Below, piece by piece: positions 10,312 to 24,200 of a stretch of 64,000 nucleotides of DNA. The translations under genes were made by a program, and so were the position numbers. Under the pieces are notes generated by a model, which was not told the DNA's origin, made no database searches, and saw nothing but the letters and a program-made list of their open reading frames with translations. The stretch is from Cladopsammia gracilis (taxonomy: Eukaryota > Cnidaria > Anthozoa > Scleractinia > Dendrophylliidae): NCBI GenBank assembly GCA_022457155.1, contig JAJGOT010000310.1:375001-439000 (forward strand). Reading direction: 5' to 3'. Every line of letters starts with the position of its first letter. The first letter of the stretch is position 1.

Positions 10312-11195
10312 TGGAGCAATACGGGCAGCAAAATCGTGCAACTTGTCGCATAACAATGTTGCGTTGCAGGTTGTAGCCCTGATTAGGCTCTTGCCGATTG
10401 TGCTAGCATAATTTTTGGCATAATCTGAGGAATTGAGCATAATTTTTGCCCTTTTTCCAAAAGTAACACTGCTAGCATAATCCGTATATTTTCTTGTCTT
10501 AATAGCACAATTTTAGAATAATTCAAGAAAACGAAGATCTCAGCTACTAAAAACGATAGATTACTATTAACAGTTGCCTCCACTCCTATTTTTCGATTTT
10601 TTTTTTACTTGTGTTGAGATACCGCGGGAGTTCGCTGAAACGGAACCGGAAGTCTGTGTCTCGGTCCCAGACTCCTTAGTCTTTCTCCCAGTGCTCGTTT
10701 CAAAATGGCGGCCGCCACGCCAAACCAGTCAAGTGCAGTGAACTTACATCCAGATAGTTTACAAGGTAGCGAGAACAGAGAGGATAGACCAAAGCCTGCA
10801 CAACTTGCCCGGGATAGTGAGATTGTGAGTTGTGAAGTTGTGAGTTGTGAAGTTTGTGCACAGAATAATTTTTTAAAAAAGTAGCATAATTTTGAAAAGC
10901 GAGCATAATTTGAGCATAATTTGGGCAAAAAAACGAGCACTGCCACTAGCATAATATGCCACTTTTACTAGCACAATCGGCAAATGCCTAGCCCTGATGT
11001 TGCGCGTATTACCACCTACGCGCGCGACAAATTTTCATGTTGCGGTACGTGGACGTCGCTTCTACTTTCTGCAAAATGAAAATTTGTTGCTCGCATAGGC
11101 GGGGAAACGCGCAACATGAGGCTGCAACCTGCAACGCAATCCCCGGAATTGTTAAGCGGCAAGTTGCACGATTTCGTTGCCCGTATTATTTCACC
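10312..11195. mobile_element. MITE split by a second element
   Basis: The left part (caatacgggcagcaaaatcg.. to 10383) and the right part (to ..gttgcccgtattatttcacc) are inverse copies of each other. The right part carries the continuation 'gttgcgcg..' exactly where the left stops. The intervening 10384-10990 is a separate insertion. Confidence 0.7.
10384..10990. mobile_element. hAT-like non-autonomous element nested in a MITE
   Basis: It is flanked by a perfect 8-bp duplication, GCCCTGAT (10376-10383 and 10991-10998). The termini are inverted: TAGGCTCTTGCCGATTGTGC on the left, ..GCACAATCGGCAAATGCCTA on the right. The interior repeats 'agcataatttt' near both ends. A 59-codon ORF (10705-10884, starting MAAATPNQSS) lies inside and could be a relic of a first coding exon; no transposase motif is visible. 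Confidence 0.75.
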
Positions 11196-11231
11196 TCAGG
11201 GACTAATATATGGGATAAGAAAAGTTAGGGT

Positions 11232-11323
11232 TTAATTTCGTGCCCAGTTCTCACTCATTATTGTACTGAAATGAGAGAATTTCCTTTCCGCCTGTCCGTG
11301 AGAAATCTGGGTATGAGATTAGT
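11232..11323. repeat. inverted repeat related to 5578-5648
   Basis: TTCGTGCCCAGTTCTCAC pairs imperfectly with GTGAGAAATCTGGGTATGAG. Same hairpin family as at 5578. Confidence 0.45.
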
Positions 11324-11784
11324 TAGCGTCGTTGATCACATGCCAAATTTCGATGAGTCTCCGAAGAGTGTATTCATGATAAACCGATTTATTATTTGAT
11401 ATTAGTTCTTAATTGTTTACGCGCCTACCATCATCGGTTTGAGTGGTGTCCTGTGATTTTCAATTGCTGCCATTTTCTTTCTCTCAAAACCAAAAAAAAA
11501 AAGATAGCCTGTGATTACCACTGAAAACAAAAATACATCGGGTTTTTTTTGCGAAAAAGTAATAAATCTGACAAATGACCGCCAAGGTAATATTAACAGG
11601 AGCATCCAACGAATCGTTTTAGTAGGAAGCTTGTCGGAACGCCTTAGTCATCTTAAAAATTCTTCTGCCCTCTCTCTCCCTCTCTCCCTCTTCCCCTTCC
11701 CCTTCCTCGGCCCCTCCTTCCCGCTTCCCGCAATCCTCGACCCCAAGCACGAGAGCTTGCTCACAGGCGGGTAGTCCAGCACTT

Positions 11785-11918
11785 GTCCAAACGATGTCTG
11801 TGATTCGCTAAGAAAACAATAGATTTGTCCCGCTGGGATATAGGGATTAGGGATAGGGGCATGTGGTTCAAGTGATATATCAATTGTATCGTTCGCCAAT
11901 CACAGACATCGTTTGGAC
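11785..11918. mobile_element. 134-bp MITE
   Basis: GTCCAAACGATGTCTGTGAT at the left and ATCACAGACATCGTTTGGAC at the right are exact inverses. No coding content. Between 9859 and 14304 only repeats are seen. Confidence 0.75.
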
Positions 11919-12119
11919 AGCTATGGGGTCGCCCTCACAGGCTAGAGTTTTCATAAGTAAAATGTTGCGTCAAAATTTCGTACTGTCGGAAAATTTAACA
12001 CCTTTTGTTTTCGAAGAGATAAAAAATGTCGTTGTTACAGCTAAGATGTCGGCTAGTAAATTCGGGAGATGAACTTCCTTAACCTAAAATTTTACGTCAC
12101 CGAAATATTCAGGTAATAG

Positions 12120-12268
12120 AACAGTTTTCAATTACTCTGACCAATCACAGAAGTCGTAAACATCCAATGAACCAATCAGAGCTCGAAGCAATTACATGTC
12201 GGCGGCGCCAAGCGCGGGAAAACGCGTGCGACCAAGTCACGATTGGTTTTGGTTTTACTTTTATGGGG
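12120..12268. mobile_element. partial copy of the 7257-7550 MITE
   Basis: About 145 bp (acagttttcaattactctga.. to ..ttggttttactttt) match one arm of the intact copy, including the CCAATCAGAGCTCGAAGCAA block. The other arm is absent. Confidence 0.65.
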
Positions 12269-12457
12269 TTCAAATTCAGATTTTCTTGCTTTGCATTACA
12301 ATGGAATTTTATATGTAATTAATCAAAAGTACTATTACCTTTTTGACAAAATCTAATATTATATTTTTGATTAAGGTAACTGCCTCTAAAACATTTTGTA
12401 TGGAATAAATTTTTAACCTTTGTGATAAGTTTATTTCAATCGATTTCCTGAGTTTTA

Positions 12458-12827
12458 GGCCCGGTTTAAACGTCGCATTTCACATTTGCCTAATCTAATT
12501 CAGGAATGTGAAGTTCGACGTTTAACTAAAATTAAATTCCACGATGCGATTTCTGCGGCATCTTCGACTGAGCCAGTCGAATATTCGACAGAAGTTCAAC
12601 AGTTGTTTTATTCGTCGAACTTCACATGTGCCGAATCGTATTTTTAAGTTATGTTTTACCCATAATTCTACATTTTTCCCTCAGATAACTTCATAAAAAC
12701 TCACTCATGAATACAATGCGACTCTATTAAATTCGACGTCTAAATGAAATATCGAATTTAGTTATTTCAGTCGACCCAAATGGGTAGTAGATTCGGCACA
12801 TATGAAATGCAACGTTTAAACCGCGCC
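12458..12827. mobile_element. MITE, TTA target duplication
   Basis: TTA at 12455-12457 and 12828-12830 flank GGCCCGGTTTAAACGTCGCA.. and the inverse ..TGCAACGTTTAAACCGCGCC. The interior repeats 'ttcgac' phrases in both orientations. Insertion type as for 2405-2597. Confidence 0.75.
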
Positions 12828-12950
12828 TTAGAGCGTTTGTTGACAATATACTCGTAGCTCGGCCTGCTGGAGGGGGTAGACTTAAGCGATCATGTTTTCG
12901 CTATGTTTGCTGCCTTTTGTATACCATTACAAGTAAAGTAAAGTCGCACG

Positions 12951-12951
12951 A

Positions 12952-12990
<39 letters not shown>

Positions 12991-13234
12991 AAAACAGGGT
13001 AGCTCACTGGGCTACCGTAGCATGGAAACAGCTAGGAATATTGCTAATCTCCCCTGGATCAGATGCTAGTCCGTCGCAGGGTTACCGCCAGCATTTTGTC
13101 GCCGGTACCCATACACTTGGGTGAAGGGAGACGAAGCGCAGTAAATTTTTTTGTTACAGGAAACAACAAGACAGCTGAGACCATACCTTCGGATTTGAAG
13201 TCCATCGCGCTAATCACCACACAACCGCGCCTCT
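12951..13234 (-). mobile_element. tRNA-derived SINE, reverse orientation
   Basis: Read on the - strand it starts gaggcgcggttgtgtggtga, has an A-box-like segment and the same body as the copy at 214-520 (gggtaccggcgacaaaatgc), and ends in a (GTT)n tail, seen as (AAC)n at 12951-12990 on the + strand. The simple-repeat 3' tail is typical of tRNA SINEs. Confidence 0.75.
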
Positions 13235-13381
13235 ACAGGCAACAAGAAAAGAGGACTGTTTTCGGCCCAATCGAGATCAACATTCAAGACAGATAGGTGT
13301 TGATAAACGTTCTACTATATTTAATAGTTCTTTCATGTTTAATACTATATTATATTATATGCTATATGTAAAATAACGGGT

Positions 13382-13507
13382 GTTTCTTGGTGTTGCGGAA
13401 GCCATTGTTGGTTAGTTTTTGTGTTGTGGTGTGGGTATTGTTCAGTGTCTTTTGAATCTTTTGTTTTACGTCATTTGGTGATCACACCATCCGCAACACC
13501 AAGAAAC
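13382..13507. mobile_element. 126-bp MITE with perfect 18-bp ends
   Basis: GTTTCTTGGTGTTGCGGA at the left is repeated as TCCGCAACACCAAGAAAC at the right without mismatch. Confidence 0.75.
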
Positions 13508-14304
13508 TACCAAAATAACTAGTAAACTGTCGTTTTGTTAAACTGGACAAGAAAGAAGGACCATCTGACAAAGTCATGTTCATATGATTAAATTGTTCAA
13601 GGGCTGTCATTATCTTTCACGGCATCATAATGTCGCCTAAATATAAACAGAGTCAAGACTCTTCATCTCTTTAACTGTTTAAAGTTAGGCCACCTGCTAC
13701 GAATTGGCTGGTACTCACGAATGAAAAACAAAAACAAAAAAGAAATCTGCTTAGCTTACATATGTTTATGCTTTCTTAATTTAAATACGAGTAACAATTT
13801 TAGATGGCTTAAAAAAATAGTGTCAACCAAAGCGATGAAGAAAATCATGACATACTGCGCAAAAAAAAAAAAAAAAAGATGTGTTAGCAAACAAAAGGTT
13901 TGTTAACGGGTGCTAAACAGTTTTCACGGTATTTAGCGCGTTCAAAATGAAACTTGTGTTTGTTGTGTCAGTAGAATGAAATTTGCCCCATATCGTATTT
14001 CTCGCTCACTTACTCGCCTGAAGGATTTCAAGCCTGAAGATATGCACTAACCGACACTTCTTTTGTTCTGAAAGACACGAATTTCGTCAGGGCTAAAATC
14101 ACGTCACTTCGGCTAAAAACGGACTGTTGAGTTCGTGAATAAGAGGTTCATTCTAAAACAGATATGCCGTGATTTGTTATGATAGAACAACCACTGTCTG
14201 CAAGTTTGCATTTTTGGGTTTTCCAACGGGGAAAGATACAAGAAATGACGAAAAACACAAACGTTGGAGAACAAAGTTAATACTGAGGCAGAAAATGTCT
14301 AGCA

Positions 14305-17300
14305 ATGTTCGGTTGTTTCTTGGTTGTTCGCCTGATTTGTTTGTCAGTATGCCTTGCCTTTTCGCGCGGTTTCTCATTTGACAGAACAATATACAACCGT
14401 GCACTGAGGAATAGACAAAGTGCAACAACCTACCGAAATAATGCACTTTATCTTCGTCCACTTCGCGGCTGGACTAGAAATAACTTCTGGCCTCGTAAAG
14501 TAAATCCTATGGCATTATCTTATTCCAGAACAAGACAAAGGTGGAGAAACGGCAAGCGGGTAAGGTTTGGTAACGTGAATTAAGGTGTGAAGTTTTGTTT
14601 TGTAATGTTATATATCAACATAAAATATACCACCAATGTATTAAGAAATAGATTGCGATATTTTTGTTTAGAAATAATCGAATTCTCAGAGAATTAAAAC
14701 CAGGGAATAAGACTAACCAAACGTTTGGTTGGTGGAATAATGCAATACCATAAACTCTAACTATATTATGAGGAAAAGTGTTTTATTTTCGAGGAAATGT
14801 TATTTTGTTCCACACCCACAAATATTATTTGTATGGAATAAATTGTCCACACATATGCATATTCTTACTGAAATTTAGATTTCAGGCCTTGAAAATTCAG
14901 CCAAGTAGACATCTTGTTTACCATGATTACAATTATATATTGAGCTTTTATATTTAATATATCGTTTTCAGTATATCTGCCGATATTCCGGTATGTTTCA
15001 TGCGGCGATAATTTGTCAATTGATCTCCAAGCCGATATCCTTTTGTACAGTTCGACAACGTACAAATGTGATCAGAACATTTTTTACGAATCCGATTCCG
15101 ATTTGCTTTGTTGCACAGAAAACAAAAGGAATTTCCTAGCGACCGACCGCTGGTCATGACCGCAGACGCTCCGGTTTCAAATGCCACGATATTTTTAATA
15201 CTTGTTTAGGGAATAAAAGACTGTACATTTCATAACAAAATATTAGAAGAAATGCATCATTCAGAGGCATGCATTAATGTAACAAACACAAAAAACGGAG
15301 CCCAAACCTTAACTCATGCCGCTATGCGCATAAGTAATTCCGCGATTACTTTGGTTTTGAATTGCTACGCTAAAAATTCTCGCTCCACCATCTCAACTAA
15401 TCAAAAGTAAAACCAAGACCAATTACAGTGATTTACTCGCACGCGTTTTCCGCGCGCTGCTTCGAGTTCTGAATGGTTCATTGGATCGTCTCATGATTGT
15501 CTGCCTCTGTTCTGATTGGCTAGAGTAGATTAGTGAAAACCGCTCTAAAACTATGATGCAATCTTATGATTGAAGCGACAAGACATTTACGACGATTCGG
15601 GGTATGACTGGGTGTTTTCAGCGTTTTCCGCGCGCTGCTTCGAGTTCTGAATGGTTCATTGGATTGTCTGCCTCTGTTCTGATTGGCTAGAGTAGATTAG
15701 TGAAAACCGCTCTAAAACTATGATGTAATCTTATGATTGAAGCGACAAGACATTTACGACGATTCGGGGTATGACTGGGATACCTATCCAACAATGGACG
15801 AAACTCCAACATGGCCGCCAGATTATAACTCTTGGCCCCAGGCTCCAACACAGCCACCCCTTCAGCCATTATCTCAGGTGGTACCTTCACAAGCACATTT
15901 ACCTGTCCAAGCACCATATCAGGTCCCATCCCAGGTATCCACACAGACGGAGGTCCCATTTGACATATCCCAAGTATGGCCCCAGACAAGGTCTCCGGGA
16001 GGACCTTTTTCAACATCACCGGCGCAAACATGGTCCAATCGAGTTAAGGCGCGACAAGATGCGAAGTAAGTGAGTCATGAAGAGAAGGGAAGGGAGTTCT
16101 CTGTGTAAAAGTGAAGAGAAGATGCAAATTTCTGGGATTCAAAAGTGATATTTATTTCTTAAATTTCGCCCAGCATTTTTTGTGTTTTTTTTGCTCATCC
16201 AATAAGATTTTTATTGGGTTTAATTTTGGCTAATGGGTAGCGTTTAATGGATTAAGTTAAAGCTTTATTCTCACAAGCTAGTGTCAGTTATAAATCCCAC
16301 CTCCCCACAACACCACCTCCACCCCACCCTTCCCCCTTTGAATTTATCGAATGAATTAAGAAGGATGTTTAATGGAGTTTAAAGGTTTGTTTTCTCATTG
16401 CATGGTTCGCTCTGATTATTACAAACATTGCCATTATTTTTAAAGACTAATTGCTAACATCGAAACTACGAAAATAGAAGCATTAATAATCATTCATGAT
16501 AGGATGCTAGACAATAGCCAATAATTACTCATTTAGCATTTTCCGATTACGATGTATTTCTGTCATCCAGATCATACCCTGTAAGAGCAGAGGACATGAA
16601 AGTACGCAATGCATCACGAGTTTGCAGTCCTGGACCTCCTTTGGGTGTGAATCCACTGTTCCGGAACTGTCTTATCATCGGCGACTCAATCTCACTCGGG
16701 TAGATATTCACAGAAATACGTTTTATTTTTCTAATGCTTAACCCTTTCACTTCAAGAGTCAATTATAGAGACCAGAAGCTCATAACAGAAGCTTCTGTAG
16801 AGACATATAGTGTAGTTCTAACTTTTGACTCTGTGGACGAAATCCTATGGTGTGACCATTCTATTGAAACCTCTTAAGCAGTAGTTTTACATGGTACCAT
16901 TTGTTTTATAATATTGTACAAAATGTAATTTCGGATATTTGTCACTCTTGGGAGTCAAAGGGTTAAAAATGCTGGAAGTTACGTTTTACATTTCTGCTTG
17001 ATAAATAGGAAAAAGAAAAAAAATTAAGGTAAATGTTTTATCTGCCAGTGATTATCAGTATCCATGTTTCTGTAACTCCAAAAACGAGAAACTTTCCATT
17101 AATTACTTTTTTAAGGAAATATAAAAAAGTCCTTCGTGATATCTTTGTTACTAATGCTTCGTTTGAACGATAGTTTGCTTTGGTCTCGTTTAGGTAGTAA
17201 ATAATCCTCTTGTGAGGAAAAAATAAGATGTATTATATTATATAAAATACATTGTAATCGTCTACGGTTCGTTCCATGGTTTTAGCCTTCATCATATTCA

Positions 17301-20183
17301 ATAAAATAAGTCCAACGGCAAGCTCTAAGTCTGCAACACCTCTCCATTTAGATACCTTACAATTGTTAAAAGCGAGCTTCAAGGTCTGTGCCAAGTTCAG
17401 CACGCACCGTTTGCCAAGGGATCTGGGGCAGTGGATTCCAGATACGGTTTGAAATGCCTGTCCATGATGCTTCGCACCACGGCATTTGAAAGGACAAGTT
17501 ATGATGCGATCGTGTTCAATTTTGGAATGCATGACATTGACTATAGCAAGATGTTCCCTGAGGTAAGCGCTCAAGGTAGCACGGTCGAATCCTGTTGATA
17601 CGGACACCGTCGGTTCAAACGGCATGTCCGCGTATAGCTACGCTTATGCGTTTTATTGTTAAAGGTAACAGTAGAGGTGATCTTTATTTTTAGTGATTTT
17701 TATGCGCTCGTTTTACGAAAAAATCCCAGCAACCTATACATTTTCTGAAAGCTTAATAAACGAAGAATGGATCTAAATTTCGGAAAAAAACCTCTTAGAT
17801 AAGATATATTAAAGAAAGATAACAACTGATTCACCACTAAGCCTAAGTCTGGTTTGTTCGTGTTTTATTTTTTCAAGTTAAGATTGGACGAAAAATGTAC
17901 TGAAGTTTCTTTCAACAAGACTGATAAATTTTTTGGCCGATTTAGCCCAATAGATTATTTATAGAATCTCTTCATTTGAAGCGGTAAAACTGATTCTTGC
18001 CCTATTAGTCGGGTTAATTTTAGAGAAAATGTGTGGGTTTTCAGCCGGGACCGGAAGTCCTATCCAAATGGTTGGGCTGTTTGAGTGTATAGAATCCCGA
18101 TTTTTCAAACCTCCAAGGGAAACGGAAATTGCTTCGGAAAATCGGGAGTTCGAAAAATCGAAGGTGGTATTGAATGAAATCAAATCCAAGGAAAACGAGT
18201 TTTGGTTCAAATAATCGGGAGTTTCGAAAAATCTAGTATTCCATGAAAAATCGGGATTCCACCATTTATATATCATTTATAGATTTATTGTATCGGTTAG
18301 GATTATTGAATATACTTAAATACATTTAGTATATGGTCTTGCTATTCTCTGGTCTCAAACAAGTTTAGGATTCCGCGCTTTATATTTGTGAGCAGCCTGA
18401 CTCCACCAAAACTTTGTAGAGTGTACTCTATCGCCACCCACCCCCACCCCACCCCACCCCACCACCACCACCACCACCACTTTCCCCTTCTTCCCCTACC
18501 CCAATGTTCCTTGGAGAGATGACTCCAGTTTTGACATTCTCTTTTTTTAAGGAATTCGTCCCGTTAGAAGAATACCGAGGTAATCTGATGAAAATTAAAA
18601 AGATTCTTCTTCAAACTGGAGCTCAAGTAGCGTTTGCTCTTACGACGCCTGTTCCTATAGCGGGGAGGAGGAATGAAAGAGTTGTTGCTTACAACGAAGA
18701 GGCGACAAGGTATCGGTACAAATCATCCAACTGTAAACCTTTTCGGAGTAGAATCCGCCATATTTTTTGAAAATTGCGCAGACAGGTCACGAAAGACAGG
18801 TCATAGTCAGTTTGTATGGGAAGAAATCGGAATGATGCGATGCCAAATAATTTTCGTCAAATTAGATATCTGAGAGATTTGTGAATGGTAAACTTAGTTA
18901 AGATACCAATCATAAAGTTTGAGCGATGTACCTGGACTACAAAGAGTGTAATCGCGTTTTGACTTTTTCGTACTTTATCTTCACAAATTTACAGCGGACT
19001 TTCACAGGTTTTACAGACAAATGTATGAAAAAATTAAAAAGCGATTGTACGCATTGTAGCCCCGCTCCTAGTCCCGCCATTGAAAGCATTCCCAAGGGGT
19101 AAGTTGTGAACTTAAGCAATCATAAGGACGGCAGAGAGAGGACAACGACAAAACGTCTTCGCGTGACTGGCCTGACAGATAATAATGACTTACGTATTAG
19201 ACCAGGAAATAGAACCATAGTTTCTCTCTTTTAAAAACTTTGTCATTGCGTAGTATTTTTCTTAAGTACATGGAGGTCTTGGAGAGTGAGGATATCTATG
19301 TTGATGTCAATTTCTTTGTACCAGTCTTCGTAATTTTAAAACACTTAATTGACTGTAATCTGCATTTTATTACCCCTTCTCTTTAATTAATTAATTAATT
19401 TATTTCTATTATTAATTAATCTATTTGTTGTTGTAACTAATCATACATTATCCATTCCTTATTTTCTTATCTATTGTTATTCATTTATTTTATAGTGAGC
19501 TTCTGCAACTGTTTAGTGCGCAGCAACCCGCCACGATTAACTCTAGTTATTTGCGGGTTGCTACTATATCTTGTTTTATTATTTGAAAAATAAATTGGTG
19601 TTCGTATTCCTGAAACTTTCACCTCTCATCTTTGTAGTTTACATATCGCTGTACTCTGGTGTATTACTACGTGAACAGTGAGAGGAAGGTTACTGTTACG
19701 GTGGCCCTCTTACATATAACATCAATTTTTATTTAACACAACGTTTCGTTTGTATGTGTAGAGTTATGGAGGACGGACGGAGAGTAGAGATTTTGGATTT
19801 ACATTCAGCGGTCATCCATAAATGTGGAAATCCACCTTACGAAACCTGCAGCATCATGAAACAACCTAAAGATGTGGTAAGATATCCAACGATAAATAAT
19901 AATAATAATAAATAATAATAATAATAATAATAATAATTTTAATTTTAATAATTAATAATGACAATACTTTATTAACAAATTTCTTAAAAATCGATTAAGC
20001 CTTAACATCAATCTTATGTACACTTGCAGGAAAAAGCTATAAAGTTCATTCATATAAATTTTCATTTCATAACGCTTGACAAGTTCAAGCAATAATATAA
20101 TAATAATAAATAATAATAAATAAATAATAAATAATAATAGTAATAATTATAATAATAATTATAATAATAATAAATAAATAATA

Positions 20184-20225
<42 letters not shown>

Positions 20226-21217
20226 CTGGTGCAAAGACCTGGTTTGGAAAGTTAGATGTACAGTCGGACCTCTATTAAGCGGCCACCTATTAAGCGGCCA
20301 CCCTCCATTAAGCGGCCACTTTCCAAAGTCCCGAATTATTTGTCAGTAAAGTGCTGTATTCGATACCTCTATTCAACGGCCACCTCTATTAAGCGGCCGC
20401 GGCCACCTTTTTGCTGTTGCAAGTTTAGTATTTGCTGTATTTTTGCCTCTATTAAGCGGCCAGCAAATATCTTTTCAAGCGAAATGGTGGCAGATAATAT
20501 GAAGGTGATAACTGATAACAATAAAAACTGCAATTTAATCTCCACTTGCCCAGTTTCACGGTTACCAGGACCTTGCCCTATCTATCAGAAAGGCAAATGA
20601 CTTGGTCTTCTCGTTACAACTCCGAGCTCCTCAACGGCAAACAGCAGTGACGGATTATTTTAAATAAATCGTCCGTGAAATATTTTGAGCTAAAATTTTT
20701 ACAGACTATCGGTGCAAAAAAGGCCTAAGAAACTTGATGTTCTGTTACATGGATTTCCATATTTTTCTATACCTACTCAACACCAAAAAATACTGTACTT
20801 ATCGACTACATGCTCTCTGTGTTAGAGCTAGAACTTTGCACGGACTTGAAATGTGCAAATACAGGGCACTTAATTTTTTGTTTCAATGATTTTTGCATTT
20901 ATCTTCACATATGTTCACTTTTCAACAAGCCTTCTGCTATATAGAGGCAATAAAATTACGTTGACTGCCATTTCTATCCAATTTATACTGTACCTCTATT
21001 AAACGGCCAACCTCTATTAAGCAGCCAGTTTTCAAAGTCCCGAGGGTGGCCGTTTAATAGAGGTCCGACTGTACCTGACTTCCTTGGAAGTGTACAAATA
21101 TCGGCCATTCTCTGAACTGCGCACTTGTTGAGGAAAGTGTTGTGTCTCTAAGCTACGGGGAGTGGCTGAGACACAATAAACATTACCCAGTAGAACATCC
21201 GGCAACTGGAGAGAACC

Positions 21218-21282
<65 letters not shown>

Positions 21283-24200
21283 TATTTATATAGCGCCCTA
21301 TCCTAAAGTTCGAAGGCGCTTTACAGTAAGTAAAAAGAAATTAAAAATAGTAAAAAAATTAAATACAATAAAAAACCAATGCAATCTAAAAAGGTAAGCA
21401 CTTAAAAACTACGATTAAAAATACTGTTTAAAAAGGTAAGTTTTAAGACTAGACTTAAAAGAACTAACACTAAGACTACGCTTAATATGTCCCGGAAAGC
21501 TGTTCCAAAGTTTGGGAGCACATACTGAAAAGGTAGAGTCTACCTGCTATAGCTCAGAAGAAGGTCGGACACCTTATTGAGAATTATATAACGTAATGTC
21601 GACAGTTAGAATTTTATTTTCAATAAATTTTTAAGTGTAAAAAGGAAAATCTAAAATCCCCACCCTCAGTGAGGATTGAACCTGTGACCTCAGCTAGGCT
21701 TAGGCTTACATAGCCTACCGTTCCACGGTACCAACTAGCTTCTCAACTGAAAGATAACCAGTTACTCCGTTACTCATTAAGGTGTCCGACCTCCTTCTGA
21801 GCTGTATCATGAATCTACCAGCAAAATACTCCAAACATTATGGAGTGTTTCGTCACGTGTTCAAGATAAAAAGACGTTTCTGGAGGTTATGTACGGCGAC
21901 TGGTTAGTTTGGGTAGAGACTTGATTCCATAACTCAAAAGGAGGTCGCGGAGGCCAGCAGTTTTAGTGAAAACAAGGTTTGGGTGGGGGTGCTCAGTCTC
22001 GCGGGCTCAAAAACCTCCTTTTGAGCTATAGAATCTAGCCATTTCCGTTAGTTTGCTAGCAAACTGAGACCGTTGTTCAAACAAAACGAAAACGTTTCAA
22101 CATGTTACGTTTACGCGACAAAATATTCCAGGAATGTTGGAGTATTTTGGCGGCTTTGTCCGCAGGTTTCCATGCCCGCCCCACCATTTGGAAGCGGAGA
22201 AGGCCTGGAGACCAGGTTGATAAAATAGCTTAATTTGCATTTAAACACGTATTAATTCAAATTCATTGAAATGATGTTTTTGAAACTTCTGAATTTGAGG
22301 CTTAACCTAGCTACATTCCCATAATTGTACAGTAAAACAATAGGAAAGGCCTACACCCTCGTTTCTCCGTTTACAGTTAAATGTTGGCCTTTTCTACAAA
22401 CCTGGCCAATTGGTGCGGAACGTTGAACACTCTTTCGAAAAAAAGACAAAACTTGCACTCAATTCAACCCCGGAAAAACGAAGGACTGTTTCTCTACAGT
22501 GATTGGGACTGATCGAGTTAACGATGGAATCTGAATCGGTAGCTGATTCCATTAGTTTTATAAAATCCTTATTTTAGTTTACGTTGATATCACCTCTGAA
22601 TAAATGAATACTATTCTGTTAATTACCTGTTTCCTTTTCAGCATTTTAATCCCAAAGGAAATAAACTTCTTGGCGTAAAAGTGGCGGCCACATTTCGGAG
22701 CCTTTTGTCTAAAGCGAAACCTAGAGGTTTGTACTATTTTAATTAAAATTTTACCGGTTTGCTTTGCTTCTGAGTTCCTCCTTTTTACTCGGTTTCTTTT
22801 TCAGGTCAATTTTCTCCCCCTAAACCGCCGGAACTGTCTGCAAGAGAAGGTATGGGAAATTCACTGTTCCTTAGTTTGTTCTTGGGATGATGGAGAAAAA
22901 AATGAATTGAAAACAAAAGTAGACATGAACGTTTTTTAAAAAGGCAGCCAAATTAAATCTGTGATACCCGATTTTTGATCATCTTGTATTGTTCAAGTTT
23001 TATAATGTAAGCAAGAGATGAAAGATCGTTTTTTGTCCATCATAACCTAATTGTAGCACCTCTGTAGTTTATTAAATAAGACTTCATTATCAGTCACTCC
23101 ACCACAACGAAATGTTGGTCTGTACAGGTGGCTTCATCCGTAGAAGACTGAAAACAGCATCGGGAAAGTTTCGCCCAGGATGAAATTAACTGACCCGATG
23201 ATATAAACGACTTCTAACAAGGGTTAAACTTTTTTAGGATGAGAAATCTTCATGGACTTCAGTACATTCGAGCTTTTTTATGTATTTCCATTTTTCCAGA
23301 TTTGTAATCTCTATTAAAAAACCATTTGAATCGTCAGAAGAATTGCAATGCGAAAAGAACGAATTAAATTTAATATACGCCATAGAAAAAATAGGGAACC
23401 AAAGTGCTAAATCACACTTTTGTGCACAAAAGTGCCAATATCTCACCTCCAAATCGCAATAAGATGCACATTTTTGGCAAGCGAGCATTTTTCATCATGT
23501 TCTTTCCGTATATTTCATCAAATCAAAACATTTCACAAATTTAGTTTTTGTGACATCATCACTTTGCTACTCTATGCTTTTCAATATTTGCAGGTTTGGC
23601 AAGTTCATATATGCACGATGATACGTCCTTCTGTCCTGACATGGTGACCCGGTGCCCTGCACAAACTACATGTTGTGAGAATCTTTTATCGCTGACAGGA
23701 TATGGTTGCTGTATGGAGCCAGACGCCGTACGATGTCCAGACAGTTGGCACTGTTGTCCGAGGGGGGCTTACTGTTCTTCTGATTGCAATTTTAGATCCT
23801 GTAAATGTGTTTTCCCTCTATCACTTCCTGTTGTGTCCAAGTTGCAAAATGAAGAAAACAAAAAGGAAGAAAAGGAAAGCAAGGAAGAATTGGAATCGCA
23901 ACCTGGTTCCTATTCTGAGAATAATGAAGTTAAACCTGCTAAACCTGTCAAGCCTGTCAAGCCTGTAAAGGCGGTCCAGCCTACGAAGCCTATCAAACCT
24001 ATGAAATCTGCCAAGCAGGTTAATGATCAAAAGGTTGTTCCCAAGTCGGGCAGGAAACCATCAAAAGAACATGAACGAAAGGATGGTCACAAAACTGAAA
24101 AGAAAAAGAAACAGAAGTCGGTGAAAAAGCTGTCTGGATTGAATACTCCACAGAAAAAAGGAAACGAGCTGAAAGATAAACACCACCTCCATAAAAAGAA

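Noticed and set aside
16547..16762. A 71-codon - strand ORF
   Set aside because: Antisense to exon 3, which carries the GDS motif on the + strand.
17233..17625. A 130-codon - strand ORF
   Set aside because: Antisense shadow of SGNH-gene exon 4; the + strand reading contains the conserved FNFGMHD block and matching splice phases.
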